NCBI RefSeq assembly: GCF_021462225.1
Contig: NC_061816.1
Span: 374,480 to 438,479, forward strand
Length of the DNA: 64,000 bases
Reading direction: 5' to 3'
From: Girardinichthys multiradiatus
Taxonomy: Eukaryota; Chordata; Actinopteri; Cyprinodontiformes; Goodeidae
Shown here: in pieces, positions 49,401 through 60,800 of the stretch
Layout: every line of letters starts with the position of its first letter
Numbering within the stretch: position 1 is the first letter of the stretch
Notes under the pieces: model-generated
Database searches by the model: none
What the model saw: the letters and a program-made list of their open reading frames with translations, nothing else
Told to the model about the DNA's origin: nothing
Translations under genes and position numbers: made by a program

Positions 49401-52400
49401 CTTTCAGTCGTGCTGTCCAGTGAAGAGGAGCAGGATGAGGAGGATGGAGATGAAGGACAGAAGACATCTCAGAGCAGCCGCCGACCGGATGAAGCGGGGC
49501 ATTCTGGGAAGTCGCAGGTCTGTGAACATGATGTAGGCTCTGGTTCTGCCTTTAGAACCTGAGCTTCATTTCACAAGCAGGTTGTTCCACCAGACCCGAT
49601 CTGATCTGCAGGTAAAAACACCTGAACTACAGACACCAGTCAGACAACGAGGCAGCGCTGCTCAAAAGTATTTACACCCTTAAGAGTTTCAGGTAATCAA
49701 AGCGCTGTTTATATCAGAGAAACATAAAATCATGATTTGAGGGAAAACCCAACCTGGAACATCTCAGACATCCTTCAGTCTGGAGAGGTTCTGGGTCTCC
49801 AGAGAACCTCAGCCAGTACCTTCATCCACACATGGAGAACACACGGAACAGTGTAGAACCGACCCACCAGAATTACTCCAGGAGATCCCAGAAGAACCCA
49901 GCACAACATCCAAAGCCCTGCAGGCCTCACTGCCTCGGTTAAGGTCAGAGGTCATGATTCACAATAAGAAAGAGAGACTGAGCAGAGATGGCCTCCAGGG
50001 CAGAGTTTCAGGGCCAGAACCACTGCTGACCCAAAGGAACACGAAGGCCCGTCCCACATTACCAAAAACATCGTGATGAATCTGAAGACTTCTGGGAAAT
50101 ATTTTGCGGACTGACGAGACACAGATCTAGTGTTGAATTTTCATTTCAGAACCAGAAGCTCATACCTACAGTCAGATGTGGTGGTTCAGATCCAATAGAA
50201 CCAAATATTTGAGATTTATTTGAGTGCAATGATTTTTCCATCCACTGGGGGTCACTGAACGTCATTTTGGTCTTCAGGTGGGTTTGTAAAGGTGTTCTAC
50301 TGGGATCTGATCTCGGTTCTGATGGGATGACCCGCTCCTTTAATTGTATGGGGAACAGTGTGGGGTGTGTGGGTTGTGTTGTACAGAAGTTCTGTTGTTT
50401 GGCTTGTCTTCACTTGGAGCACAGAGATTCTGGACAGCGCCGATGAAGAGGGCCATTCTTCTTCATCTGTTGGACTTCTGTGACCCAGAGAATCAAACCC
50501 ACAACTCTTTACGTGAATCGGATGGTCATGCTATAAATACAAACATGGTGTTTAACTAGTCTGCTTCCAGCACCACTCTGAGCCCTGACCCAGTTTAAAC
50601 TGGTTTGTAGCAGAACCATGTGTTCTGTTTCCTGGAACTAGACTCGGAACCTGCTGAGGTTCTGCAGCAGATGAACATGAAGCTACCAGAACTTGTGGAC
50701 TCAGCAGATGTTTTGCAGGATCTTGTTTCACATGGAGACTGTGTCCCTGTGCGTTGTCTCGCAGGTTTCCCAACAGCTGGGTTCTCCTCCGCCCTCCTTC
50801 CTGCAGCTGGAGTTCTGCTCGCTCCACTGCGGTCTGATGGAGGCTGGCGCCAACGGCTCCATGACGGTCCGTTACCGCAGATTCTCAGAATCCGATCCAG
50901 TTCATTTTCCAGTTCCTGACCCATTCATGAAGTTTGTCTCTTTGTTCCTGCAGATCACTGAAAACGGCATCATGCTCCCAGTGAGAGGTACCGGCTCAGA
51001 TCCCGACCCGATAAACCCAATAACGAACAATTCTCTGCGGAGGTTGTTTGTGTTAAGGTGAAGGTAAACAGCAGCTTGTGTTTCCAGGGACGGAGGACAC
51101 CGAGGTGACGGTGGTGGCCTCTCAGCTCCGAGGTTACGGCGTCTGGGATGGAGGCGTGGCTCAGGGCGGGACTCTGCTGGCAGGATGGGAAGGCCCCGCC
51201 CCCTCGCTGCTGTTCCTGTGGGTGTCGGAGGCTCAGGCCAACCTCCTGCAGAGGGAGCTGTCGCCCATCCAGAAGGCGAGCGGTGCTGCCAACGGTGAGT
51301 GGAGCGTTCCTGTCGTTCTGCACAGATCACACCTGACTTTAGATGTTCTAGGATCAACAGATGTTTATGTCTGTGCAGCTCCTTCATGCTCGTTCCTCCT
51401 GCTGGTGCTGAAGGAGCAGCTGCAGGAGCTGCAGGCCGCTCTGCTCGCCTCCATTCTGGACATGGGGGAGTACAAGCAGCGGCGCTCCTCCTCCTCCCCC
51501 ATCGACTGGTCCTACGGCCTGCTGCTGGCCCACAGCTGTGCTCCTCCCATGGACCAGCACCTCCTCCGCCTGCTGGGACCCTCAGCTGTAAGAACACCGT
51601 CTCTGGGGTGCTAAAAGTTACTTGGATCTGAGAAGAACTCTACTTTCAAATGAAAATTGTGAATAAATCTGCTAAGAAGCTGAACAGAATCCAAATAATT
51701 TGGAAATTAGATAAAAAAAATTCTTGAAATCACTGAAAATTCTTAATATCTTTTCTATATTAACAAATAATGTAAAAAATATCATTTTAATCAGAAGGAT
51801 TTTTATTATTACTTGCAGTGTGTTTTGTTAAATTTTTATTTAAAATTTTCCTTTAATTTTCAGATTAAATTTTTATGTTTTTAGTTTTTTTTCTTCATAA
51901 AATGTTTAAACCTTGAAGTTTTTTTGTTTTTATGTCATTAGTTTCCCACATAATTAATTATTATGTTCCTTATTTACTGGAAAATCAGTTCATTTGAAGC
52001 GACCAACTTTTATTAATTATATTTTAAAGAAAAAATGTCGGAAAGTTTTCAGTAAAATTTCTTTTTCAGAGAAATCAACAAATTTTATATGAAAAATGTT
52101 CAGTTTCGAAAAAAAGATTGACTGTAAAGAGTCTGAAGAATCTGCAGCTGTGACTCCTGCTAGAGGTTCTGGTGGTTTCTGGACCTCTTGGTTCTGGTCT
52201 TGATGTGATTCTGTTTCCTGACAGAAGCCTGCTAGGTCGAGCGGCGCTCAGAGGAACTCTGCTGGTCTGCAGCTGCTGCCCACCAGGTGAGCCCAGGTAA
52301 ATCGCCTGTACCTGTTCTAGTCGTGGGGCGTCAAGTTAACCCTGAGCTCTGTCTGCAGGCTGCTCCAGTACCCTCTGGTCCCGTGTAAAGGTCGGATCAC

Positions 52401-55048
52401 GGTGACGGAGGAGGACCTAGCCTGTCTGGACACTGGAGAGTTCCTGAATGACGTCATTATTGACTTCTACCTCAAGTCAGTCAGTGTTTGTGTCTGTTTG
52501 GTTGCAGTAGCCGCCACCGACCAGCAGGTATCTCCTAATGCTCCTCCTCCTGCAGGTACCTCCTCCTGGAGGGCGTCAGCGGTGCGGTAGCCCAGAGAAG
52601 TCACGTCTTCAGCAGCTTCTTCTACAAACAGCTGAGCAGACGGCGAGCGGCCGGAGAGAGCGACACCCCCTCAGTCCCGTAAGAACGATGCCGTCTGCGA
52701 GCGATGAAGGTGGTGATGTCACACTGGTGGAGTCTGTAACTCTTCTTCTTCTGCTTTCACAGCGACCGTCACACGAGACATCAGAGGGTGAAGACGTGGA
52801 CGCGTCACGTGGACATTTTCACCAAAGACTTCCTGTTTGTGCCTGTTAATCAAGAGTAAGTGCTTCTGCTGGTTCTGAGTCCTGCAGATGGTTGTTGAGG
52901 CTCAGGGTGAAGGCGTCTGAGCTACTTCCTTCAGATTCTGTTCTGTTACTTCTGAACCTCACAACAATGAGACAGTAAAGTCAGAACTTTACAAACACCA
53001 AGATGACTATACGGGAAAAGATCATGTTCTGATTCTGCTGCTGTTTTTAATCCGTTTGCTCAGAATCGGTTGTGTCTCAACCATCGCTGGGTTTCAGATA
53101 CACAACAATGTCAGTCCTGGTTCTGTCTCCCCAGAGCTCACTGGTTCCTGGTGGTGGTCTGTTTCCCTGGTCTGGAGGACGTTCGGATCGAGGAGTCCCC
53201 AGGTGGAGCGGGTAAGCAACTGAGATGGTTTGCCTCAGGTTATGGTTAACAGATGTGGACCAGAACATGTTCTCCATGATAATTCACACTAAGGCTATGT
53301 TCCAGACTGAGGAAACCTGGTTGTTATTTGTTTGTACTGATTGTCCATAAAATGGACCTGCTGGGCCCATTTAAACACTTTTATACCCCTGATGAAACCA
53401 GACGGTGCTGAGAATAAAAACAGATGTTTGATGTTCCTGCAGGTGGATCAGAAAGAGCTGCAGGAAAACTGGACCTGGGGTCCCAGCAACCACCGGTAAA
53501 CACTGTCTGTTTCTAACATGTAACATGTCAGGCGTGTAGAGCAGCTGCAGGTCTCACTAACATGTAACATGTCAGGCGTATAGAGCAGCTGCAGGCCTCA
53601 TTAACATGTAACATGTCAGGCATGTAGAGCAGCATCAGGTCTCATTAACATGTAACATGTCAGGCGTGTAGAGCAGCTGCAGGTCTCACTAACATGTAAC
53701 ATGTCAGGCGTATAGAGCAGCTGCAGGTCTCATTAACATGTAACATGTCAGGCATGTAGAGCAGCTGCAGGTCTCATTAACATGTAACATGTCAGGCAGG
53801 TAGAGCAGCATCAGGTCTCATTAACATGTAACATGTCAGGCAGGTAGAGCAGCATCAGGTCTCATTAACATGTAACATGTCAGGCATGTAGAGCAGCGTC
53901 AGGTCTCACTAACATGTAACATGCTAAGTGAGGCGTGTTTGTGAGACCCAGGCGGATCAGATAATGCTTCATGTATGGGTGAGATGTTTCTTCTTCTTCT
54001 GTGGTTTGTGTGTGTGTTTGGCAGCAGTGCACCCTGCAGGGCTGTCAGAGGAGCACCGTGACAAAGAGGTGAGATTATATTTTACAAAAGTTGGATATTT
54101 TAATATTTGGAGCAGTTCTGTTAATTGCTCTGCTTTTTGTTTTTTTCTGGATTATTTTGATGTTTTGTGAGATTATTTAGATTTCATTCTTCCTCCTCTA
54201 AAATTTCCACCAGTTTCTTGTTTCTATTGTTCCAACCAGTAAATGTTTAGCTGCATTATGTCAGGATGTTTAAGGAAACTAAAAACTGAAGGTGTCTCTG
54301 CTGCTCGGCCTTAAAGAGGAGGTCTGAGTAGTTCGTCATGGTATGCTTACTGCCTGCAGGCCGTGTATCCTGGTCATGGACTCTCTGAAGCTGTCGTATC
54401 ACGACAACGTCTGCAGACTCATCAGAGAGTGAGTTTCTCCTCCGTCTAAACTCATCAGCAGTCCTGCTGCTCGGTGAAATCTCATCCCTGCTATGCTCTG
54501 CAGCTACCTGCAGGTGGAGTGGGAGGTACGGAGGAAGACTCATCGACTCTTCACCCCCGACAGCATGAGGAGCTGCAGCTGCAGAGTTCCTCAGCAGGAC
54601 AACAGCAGTGACTGTGGCCTGTACCTGCTGCAGTACGCTGAGAACTTCTTGCAGGTGAGCGACCCAACAGGAAGTGACGTAACTGAGGTGCTGATGATGC
54701 AACAACATGCAGCAAACAGCCAGAATGATTGGAATTTTGTATAAAATGATAATTATTCTTTAAAACAAAAAAATATTAGGTTTAGCATAAAAACTAAATG
54801 AATTACCAGAGTATCAGTCATAGCGACTGATGTAATCAACTGTAGAGGTAAGTGGAGTAAATGATGAAACAATATTTACCCTGAGAGTCCATCCTCAGAA
54901 CCCTGTGGTGCACTTCGACCTCCCGCTGCGATTGGAGAGCTGGTTTCCACGGCAACGGGTGCGGCAGAAGCGCGAAGAGATCCGGAGTCTGATAATGAGG
55001 CTGCACCAGACCCAGCTGAACGAAGACAACCGGAACGCAGGGTTGTGA
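46441..55048 (+). CDS. SENP7: SENP7-like SUMO-specific protease, 21 coding exons
   Basis: Cysteine protease (C48) that trims poly-SUMO chains in the nucleus. Exons: 46441-46542, 47677-47759, 47834-47989, 48675-48772, 48844-48977, 49047-49290, 49408-49517, 50765-50866, 50954-50987, 51088-51294, 51379-51587, 52225-52286, 52359-52475, 52556-52678, 52763-52855, 53135-53211, 53443-53495, 54025-54068, 54360-54428, 54504-54654, 54899-55048. All junctions are GT-AG and in phase, giving 805 residues. Seen: basic N-terminus ([11 protein letters not shown]); acidic SUMO-interaction motif IVLSSEEE (residue ~273); protease domain from ~515 with [23 protein letters not shown] (His627), MDSL (Asp690), [10 protein letters not shown] (Gln737, Cys743). 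Only ~45 residues separate the PGLE and PCIL blocks, and the C-terminus has WFPR plus a KRE helix, so it is nearer SENP7 than SENP6. It is shorter than human SENP7 (~1050); exons in the 1.2-kb intron 7 could be missed. The start is the first ATG after an acceptor. Confidence 0.88.
46561..46650 (+). mobile_element. tRNA-like SINE head fragment in SENP7 intron
   Basis: It reads GTGGTGCAGTGGTTAGTAAT, then CAGCAAGAAGGTCCCAGG, then a B-box-like GGTTTGAATCC (consensus GGTTCGANTCC, one mismatch) at tRNA-like spacing. This matches the head of a widespread teleost short repeat. The body and tail are missing. Confidence 0.6.
46731..46940 (+). repeat. 16-bp minisatellite in SENP7 intron, about 13 units
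   Basis: The unit GGTATTTATTTCAGAT is repeated almost without error. Each unit contains TATTTATTTCAG, a 3'-splice-site-like sequence in sense orientation to SENP7, between coding exons 1 and 2. Confidence 0.95.
49660..50180 (+). mobile_element. Tc1-like transposon relic in SENP7 intron 7
   Basis: Blocks in Tc1 order: AAAGTATTTACACCC (5' end), CTGCAGGCCTCACTGCCTC, CACTGCTGACCCAAAGGAAC, and ATATTTTGCGGACTGACGAG, which reads as ILRTDE, a decayed form of the W..DE motif. Frameshifts and gaps disrupt it, and the 3' half is absent. Confidence 0.7.
53514..53924 (+). repeat. 44-bp minisatellite in SENP7 intron 17, about 9 units
   Basis: The unit starts CTAACATGTAACATGTCAGG and goes on through GTAGAGCAGCTGCAGGTCTCA. 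Units differ at GGCGTG/GGCATG/GGCAGG and CAGCTGCAGG/CAGCATCAGG. It fills most of the intron between the exons ending 53495 and starting 54025. Confidence 0.95.
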
Positions 55049-55122
55049 CATGAAGTTTAACTTGAATGTAAATAAGTTTGGACCCTCGATGTGAATGAAG
55101 ACGTTTTCTTCCTGTTTTATAA

Positions 55123-55128
55123 AATAAA
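55123..55128 (+). terminator. SENP7: SENP7 polyadenylation signal
   Basis: AATAAA lies 75 bp after the SENP7 stop codon, implying a very short 3' UTR. It is the first canonical signal downstream. Confidence 0.65.
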
Positions 55129-55139
55129 ACTATTTATTT

Positions 55140-57600
55140 TACCTCCGCAGCCTGGGGCTCTTATTTTGAAGGAATCAGTGGTTTGGAGGGGCTCAGTCAG
55201 AGACCATCTATTTGTTAGCTGAAGGTCAGAGGTCACTGGATCACCATCACAGTGTGTTTGTGTCGAATGTTGGTTCATTTTTAGCTCCAGTTTCTGCACC
55301 CTGACCCGGTTTCCCGGGGTTCCTCTGCTATTGTCTGTTGTGGTGATATTGTGTGGGATGGTTGAGTAATCTCAGGGGTTTAGCGCTGCGCCCCCTGCTG
55401 AGGACCAATCAGCTTACAGATCATTAAGTGGATCACCCAGGGGTTCTGCAGGCTGAACCGGGTTTATACAACAAAACAACCTCACTGACTGATTATCTCG
55501 TCACGGAACCACTGGGTGGTTGATGTTCGAAACACCAGAATTAGATCTTCTGATGGGATTTGATCAGACAATACAGCAGCCGTTCAGAACTTTCCTGGAC
55601 CTTTTCCGTCCTGTAGATCAGTGGTTCTGAAGTTTTTTACAGTCCAGACGGTACCAATCATAAAACTGTTCAGATTAAGGAGATGCTTGATTGGTTGAAA
55701 GGTTCTAGTGGGAATATCGGAGGTTCCTCACCAACACCAGCCTCAGTATCCAATATGGCTGCCTTGCCTCCAAAGCTTGTATTAAAATGAGTTAATCTGC
55801 ATTTTGGACCATTTCTGTCACCCATAGCAACAGACAACCTTTGGTGCAGATGCTGCAGTGCTGTAGACAACACAGGAATGCTTTGTTATGCTAGCAGTGG
55901 TCAGCATGGTCAGTGGACGCGTCCATTTATTAGATCTAGCTGCTTTTCCTAATTGGAGAACAAGAACAAGTTTAGCTGCGTAGAGAATCCAGTTATCAAC
56001 AGCTCACTAGAACCGTCGACTTTAGTTCTGTTCTGGTCCCAGTTAACACTAGGACACAAACCCATGAGACCTCTGCCCCTCTGACAACTGTTGGTTCTGT
56101 CCTCAGAAACCTGCTGAATTGCTGCCCTCTAGAGGATCTGGTTCCAAGGTGGAAGATGTACAAAGTTCTGATGAAATCAGCATTGGTTCCAGCTGGCTCC
56201 GTGTTTCTGTTCCCTGGTCCTGTATCAGCCAACATCTGGACTTGGTTGGAGATGATCTAGTTTTGGTTTCCACATACATTCTTTCTCTGGGACTGGTTCA
56301 GTCGGACTTAGGTCCTGGTCTAGCTCTAAAGATCTGTCTAGGTTCTTAACCAGTTTGTTCCTCATCAATCCCCAGGTCTGGTTCTGGTCTAACCCTGGTT
56401 TGTTCCATATTTGGTCTCATCCAACTGTTTTCTGGTTCTGTTGTGGTCTTGTGCTTTCATGAGTTGTTGCTGTTTTATTTTTTTTTGGGTTTGTCTGGTT
56501 TTGGTTCTGGCTGTGTTAACCTTTTATGGTGATGCTTCTGGACGTCTTTAAATCCAGTCCTTGTCTTGTTTTGGTACACTTAGATGTTGTTAAGGTCCAC
56601 TTCTGGCCCTGTTCTGGGTGTGTTTTGGACCTGGTTATGTTCAGAACCTCTTCTGGTTTTGGACAGTAGACCAGATCAGAACCTTTTCCATGTTAGCCGT
56701 CTGAACTGTGGGAGGTTGAGATCAGACAGATTTGGGGTCTCCATGAAGACGGATTGCCGTGAATCCAGTGAAACGGGTCTGGACCTTTGTCTGAAAAGTT
56801 CTGAAGAACATTTTGTTTTCTGATTGATCCGCTTCACGTAAATTCCCGGTCGCTGTGTTGTCGTTCTTCCCGTCGACTCATCTCCTCTCCTTCCCGTTAA
56901 TCCCATTATCCAATAAAAGATGTCTGCTTGGGCTGGGCGGGGGTGGGGGGGGGGGTTTACAGTCTGGACGGGTCCAATTATAGAAAACTGATCAGTTTGA
57001 CGAGACGTCTGCAGAGACTTGATCATCAGCCGGAGACTCTGACCTCTGACCTGTTTATCGTTAACCTGTCGGTTATTTCTCTGGTATAAATGTTTCATGA
57101 AGACTTTTAAATCAAGGTCTGATTTCTGGTTCTTCCGGTCCGGTTGGAGTTATGAGTAACATCACGGTCCAGGAATCCAGAACTGTTATATTAAAATATA
57201 GTTTCATGCATTTTGAAATAGTCTCTAGAACAGAAACTGAATGATGTTTATTCTGTCATTTTTATTATTTCTTATTTATTTATTCTGCATGTTTTGTTAT
57301 TTTTGGACAAAATTTTCAGTGAAAAGCTTCAAAAATGCAACATCTGATGAAGATGCGTTGTTTCTAATCTGAAATATGTTTACAGCTGGTGAACCTTTTG
57401 AAAGTACCTTCAGGTTTGTTTCTGTAGACTTGGAGAGAAACTCTGAAGACATTTAGGCTTTGGTGTCACACAATCAAAGCTCATATCTGCTCCACAACAA
57501 TGATCCAACATGCAAGGATGGCTTTCTGAGGTGTCATCTGCACCCAGATCATCACTTCCAGTCTGGCTCCTTCTGACCAAAGCAGCTCCGAGTCTTCGGC
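55140..57600. other. SENP7-IMPG2 intergenic region, no gene recognised
   Basis: Short open frames on both strands without domains. It contains a G-rich run at 56938-56957 and the TAATCC motif at 56898-56903 discussed with IMPG2. Confidence 0.5.
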
Positions 57601-57834
57601 TCGGCCGCCTCTGACGGTCATCCATTCCAGCAGCTTATAGGATTAAAGTGGAGAGGAAGAAATCTCCCGCAGCAGCAGCAAAGTCCCATCTGCTCTCCTG
57701 AGAGGAAGAAGCTGCCGCCGCAGCGTCTTCACGTCCTGCACGATCCATCCTCATTCTGTTAGTTCTGCCATGAGAGCCGGAGGAGGTACGAGCAGGTGGA
57801 GGTGAGGAGCAGCAGGAACCTGTTTAAGGAAAAA
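57601..57834 (+). promoter_or_regulatory. IMPG2: Probable IMPG2 proximal promoter and 5' UTR
   Basis: Immediately upstream of the IMPG2 start lies GGATTA (57640-57645), the reverse complement of TAATCC, the core site of the photoreceptor homeodomain factor CRX/OTX. A second TAATCC is at 56898-56903. No clear TATA box is seen. The ATG context (AAAAATGG) is favourable, with A at -3 and G at +4. Assignment as a CRX target is inference from motif and gene identity. Confidence 0.35.
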
Positions 57835-60800
57835 ATGGCTGGGAAGAGCGTGGTGCTGTGGACGCTGTGGGTCGTACTGCTGTCCGGGGTCCTGTGCACG
57901 GAGACGGGTGAGTGGAGCTTTTCTACCTGCAACAGGTTCAGGACACCTGTAACACCAAGGAGGTCCACAGGAGAACTGATTGATCTGTCACTTAGAAGGT
58001 CCTAAGCTGAGGGTAGAAGGTCTACTCTTCTTCAAATGTCCCAAAATCTATTCTGAAGTTTCCTGCAGAATTTCAATCTTCTGGTCAAGTAGGTGCAATT
58101 ATTTTATTTCTCTGATGTTGCTAAATCTGTGGTTCTCTCTGCAGAACCGCAGGTTCCCTTTGCTGCGGAACCACAGGTTCTCTCTGCAGAACCACCGGTT
58201 CTCTCTGCAGAACCACAGATTCTCTCTGCAGAACCACAGGTTCTCTCTGCAGAACCACAGATTCTTTCTGCAGAACCACAGGTTCTCTCTGCAGAACCAC
58301 AGATTCTTTCTGCATAACCACAGATTCTCTCTGCAGAACCACAGATTCCCTACCACCCATTCTCTCTGCAGAACCACGGGTTCTCTCTGCAGAACTACAG
58401 ATTCTCTCTCCAGAACCGCAGGTTCCCTACCACCCATTATCTCTGCAGAACCACAGATTATCTCTGCAGAACCACAGGTTCTCTCTTCAGAACCACAGAT
58501 TCTCTCTGCAGAACCACAGGTTCTCTCTGCAGAACCACTGGTTCTCTCTGCAGAACCACAGGTTCTCTCTGCAGAACCACAGATTATTTCTGCAGAACCA
58601 CAGGTTCTCTCTGCAGAACCACAGATTCTCTCTGCAGAACCGCAGGTTCTCTCTGCAGAACCACAGATTATTTCTGCATAACCACAAGTTCTCTCTTCAG
58701 AACCACCGGTTCTCTGCAGAACCACAGGTTCTCTCTTCAGAACCACAGATTCTCTCTGCAGAACCACAGATTCCCTACCACCCATTCTCTCTGCAGAACC
58801 ACGGGTTCTCTCTGCAGAACTACAGATTCTCTCTCCAGAACCGCAGGTTCCCTACCACCCATTATCTCTGCAGAACCACAGATTATCTCTGCAGAACTAC
58901 AGGTTCTCTCTTCAGAACCACAGATTCTCTCTGCAGAACCACAGGTTCTCTCTTCAGAACCACTGGTTCTCTCTGCAGAACCACAGGTTCTCTCTTCAGA
59001 CCCGCAGGTTCTCTCTGCAGAACCACAGATTCTCTCTGCAGAACCACAGGTTCCCTACCACCCATTCTCTCTGCAGAACCACGGGTTCTCTCTGCAGAAC
59101 TACAGATTCTCTCTCCAGAACCGCAGGTTCCCTACCACCCATTATCTCTGCAGAACCACAGATTCTCTCTGCAGAACCACAGGTTTTCTCTTCAGAACCA
59201 CAGATTCTCTCTGCAGAACCACAGGTTCTCTCTGCAAAACCACCGGTTCTCTCTGCAGAACCACAGGTTCTCTCTTCAGAACCGCAGGTTCTCTCTGCAG
59301 AACCACAGATTCTCTCTGCAGAACCACAGGTTCTCTCTGCAGAACTACAGATACTCTCTGCAGAACCACAGGTTCCCTACCACCCATTCTCTCTGCAGAA
59401 CCACCGGTTCTCTCTGCAGAACCACAGGTTCCCTACCACCCATTCTCTCTGCAGAACCACAGATTCTCTCTGCAGAACCACAGATTCTCTCTGCAGAACC
59501 ACAGATTCTCTCTGCAGAACCACAGGTTCTCTCTGCAGAACTACAGATTCTCTCTGCAGAACCACAGGTTCCCTACCACCCATTCTCTCTGCAGAACCGC
59601 AGGTTCTCTCTGCAGAACCACAGATTCTCTCTGCAGAACCACAGATTCTCTCTGCAGAACCACAGGTTCTCTCTGCAGAACTACAGATTCTCTCTGCAGA
59701 ACCACAGGTTCCCTACCACCCATTCTCTCTGCAGAACCACCGGTTCTCTCTGCAGAACCACAGGTTCCCTAGCACCCATTCTCTCTCCAGAACCACAGGT
59801 TCCCTACCACCCATTCTCTCTGCAGAACTACCGGTTCTCTCTGCAGAACCACAGATTCTCTCTGCAGAACCACGGGTTCTCTCTGCAGAACTACAGATTC
59901 TCTCTCCAGAACCGCAGGTTCCCTACCACCCATTATCTCTGCAGAACCACAGATTATCTCTGCAGAACTACAGGTTCTCTCTTCAGAACCACAGATTCTC
60001 TCTGCAGAACCACAGGTTCTCTCTTCAGAACCACTGGTTCTCTCTGCAGAACCACAGGTTCTCTCTTCAGACCCGCAGGTTCTCTCTGCAGAACCACAGA
60101 TTCTCTCTGCAGAACCACAGGTTCCCTACCACCCATTCTCTCTGCAGAACCACGGGTTCTCTCTGCAGAACTACAGATTCTCTCTCCAGAACCGCAGGTT
60201 CCCTACCACCCATTATCTCTGCAGAACCACAGATTCTCTCTGCAGAACCACAGGTTTTCTCTTCAGAACCACAGATTCTCTCTGCAGAACCACAGGTTCT
60301 CTCTGCAAAACCACCGGTTCTCTCTGCAGAACCACAGGTTCTCTCTTCAGAACCGCAGGTTCTCTCTGCAGAACCACAGATTCTCTCTGCAGAACCACAG
60401 GTTCTCTCTGCAGAACTACAGATACTCTCTGCAGAACCACAGGTTCCCTACCACCCATTCTCTCTGCAGAACCACCGGTTCTCTCTGCAGAACCACAGGT
60501 TCCCTACCACCCATTCTCTCTGCAGAACCACAGATTCTCTCTGCAGAACCACAGATTCTCTCTGCAGAACCACAGATTCTCTCTGCAGAACCACAGGTTC
60601 TCTCTGCAGAACTACAGATTCTCTCTGCAGAACCACAGGTTCCCTACCACCCATTCTCTCTGCAGAACCGCAGGTTCTCTCTGCAGAACCACAGATTCTC
60701 TCTGCAGAACCACAGATTCTCTCTGCAGAACCACAGGTTCTCTCTGCAGAACTACAGATTCTCTCTGCAGAACCACAGGTTCCCTACCACCCATTCTCTC

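Noticed and set aside
50902..51597. 231-codon minus-strand frame across SENP7 exons 10-11
   Set aside because: It is antisense shadow of GC-rich coding exons whose plus-strand frames join in phase with consensus splice sites.
46441..55048. Calling the protease SENP6 and the next gene IMPG1
   Set aside because: The short insertion in the protease fold, WFPR near the C-terminus, NH in the IMPG segment and the tandem same-strand order fit SENP7/IMPG2 better.
57796..57834. Earlier start for IMPG2 at 57796
   Set aside because: That codon is GTG. The ATG at 57835 has a good context and opens directly into a signal peptide.
58099..58785. 228-233-codon frames in the 21-bp array as an IMPG2 exon
   Set aside because: Exon 1 (phase 1 donor at 57908) and exon 2 (61322) join in phase without it, and openness follows from a 21-bp period. 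Inclusion as alternative exon was not supportable without RNA.
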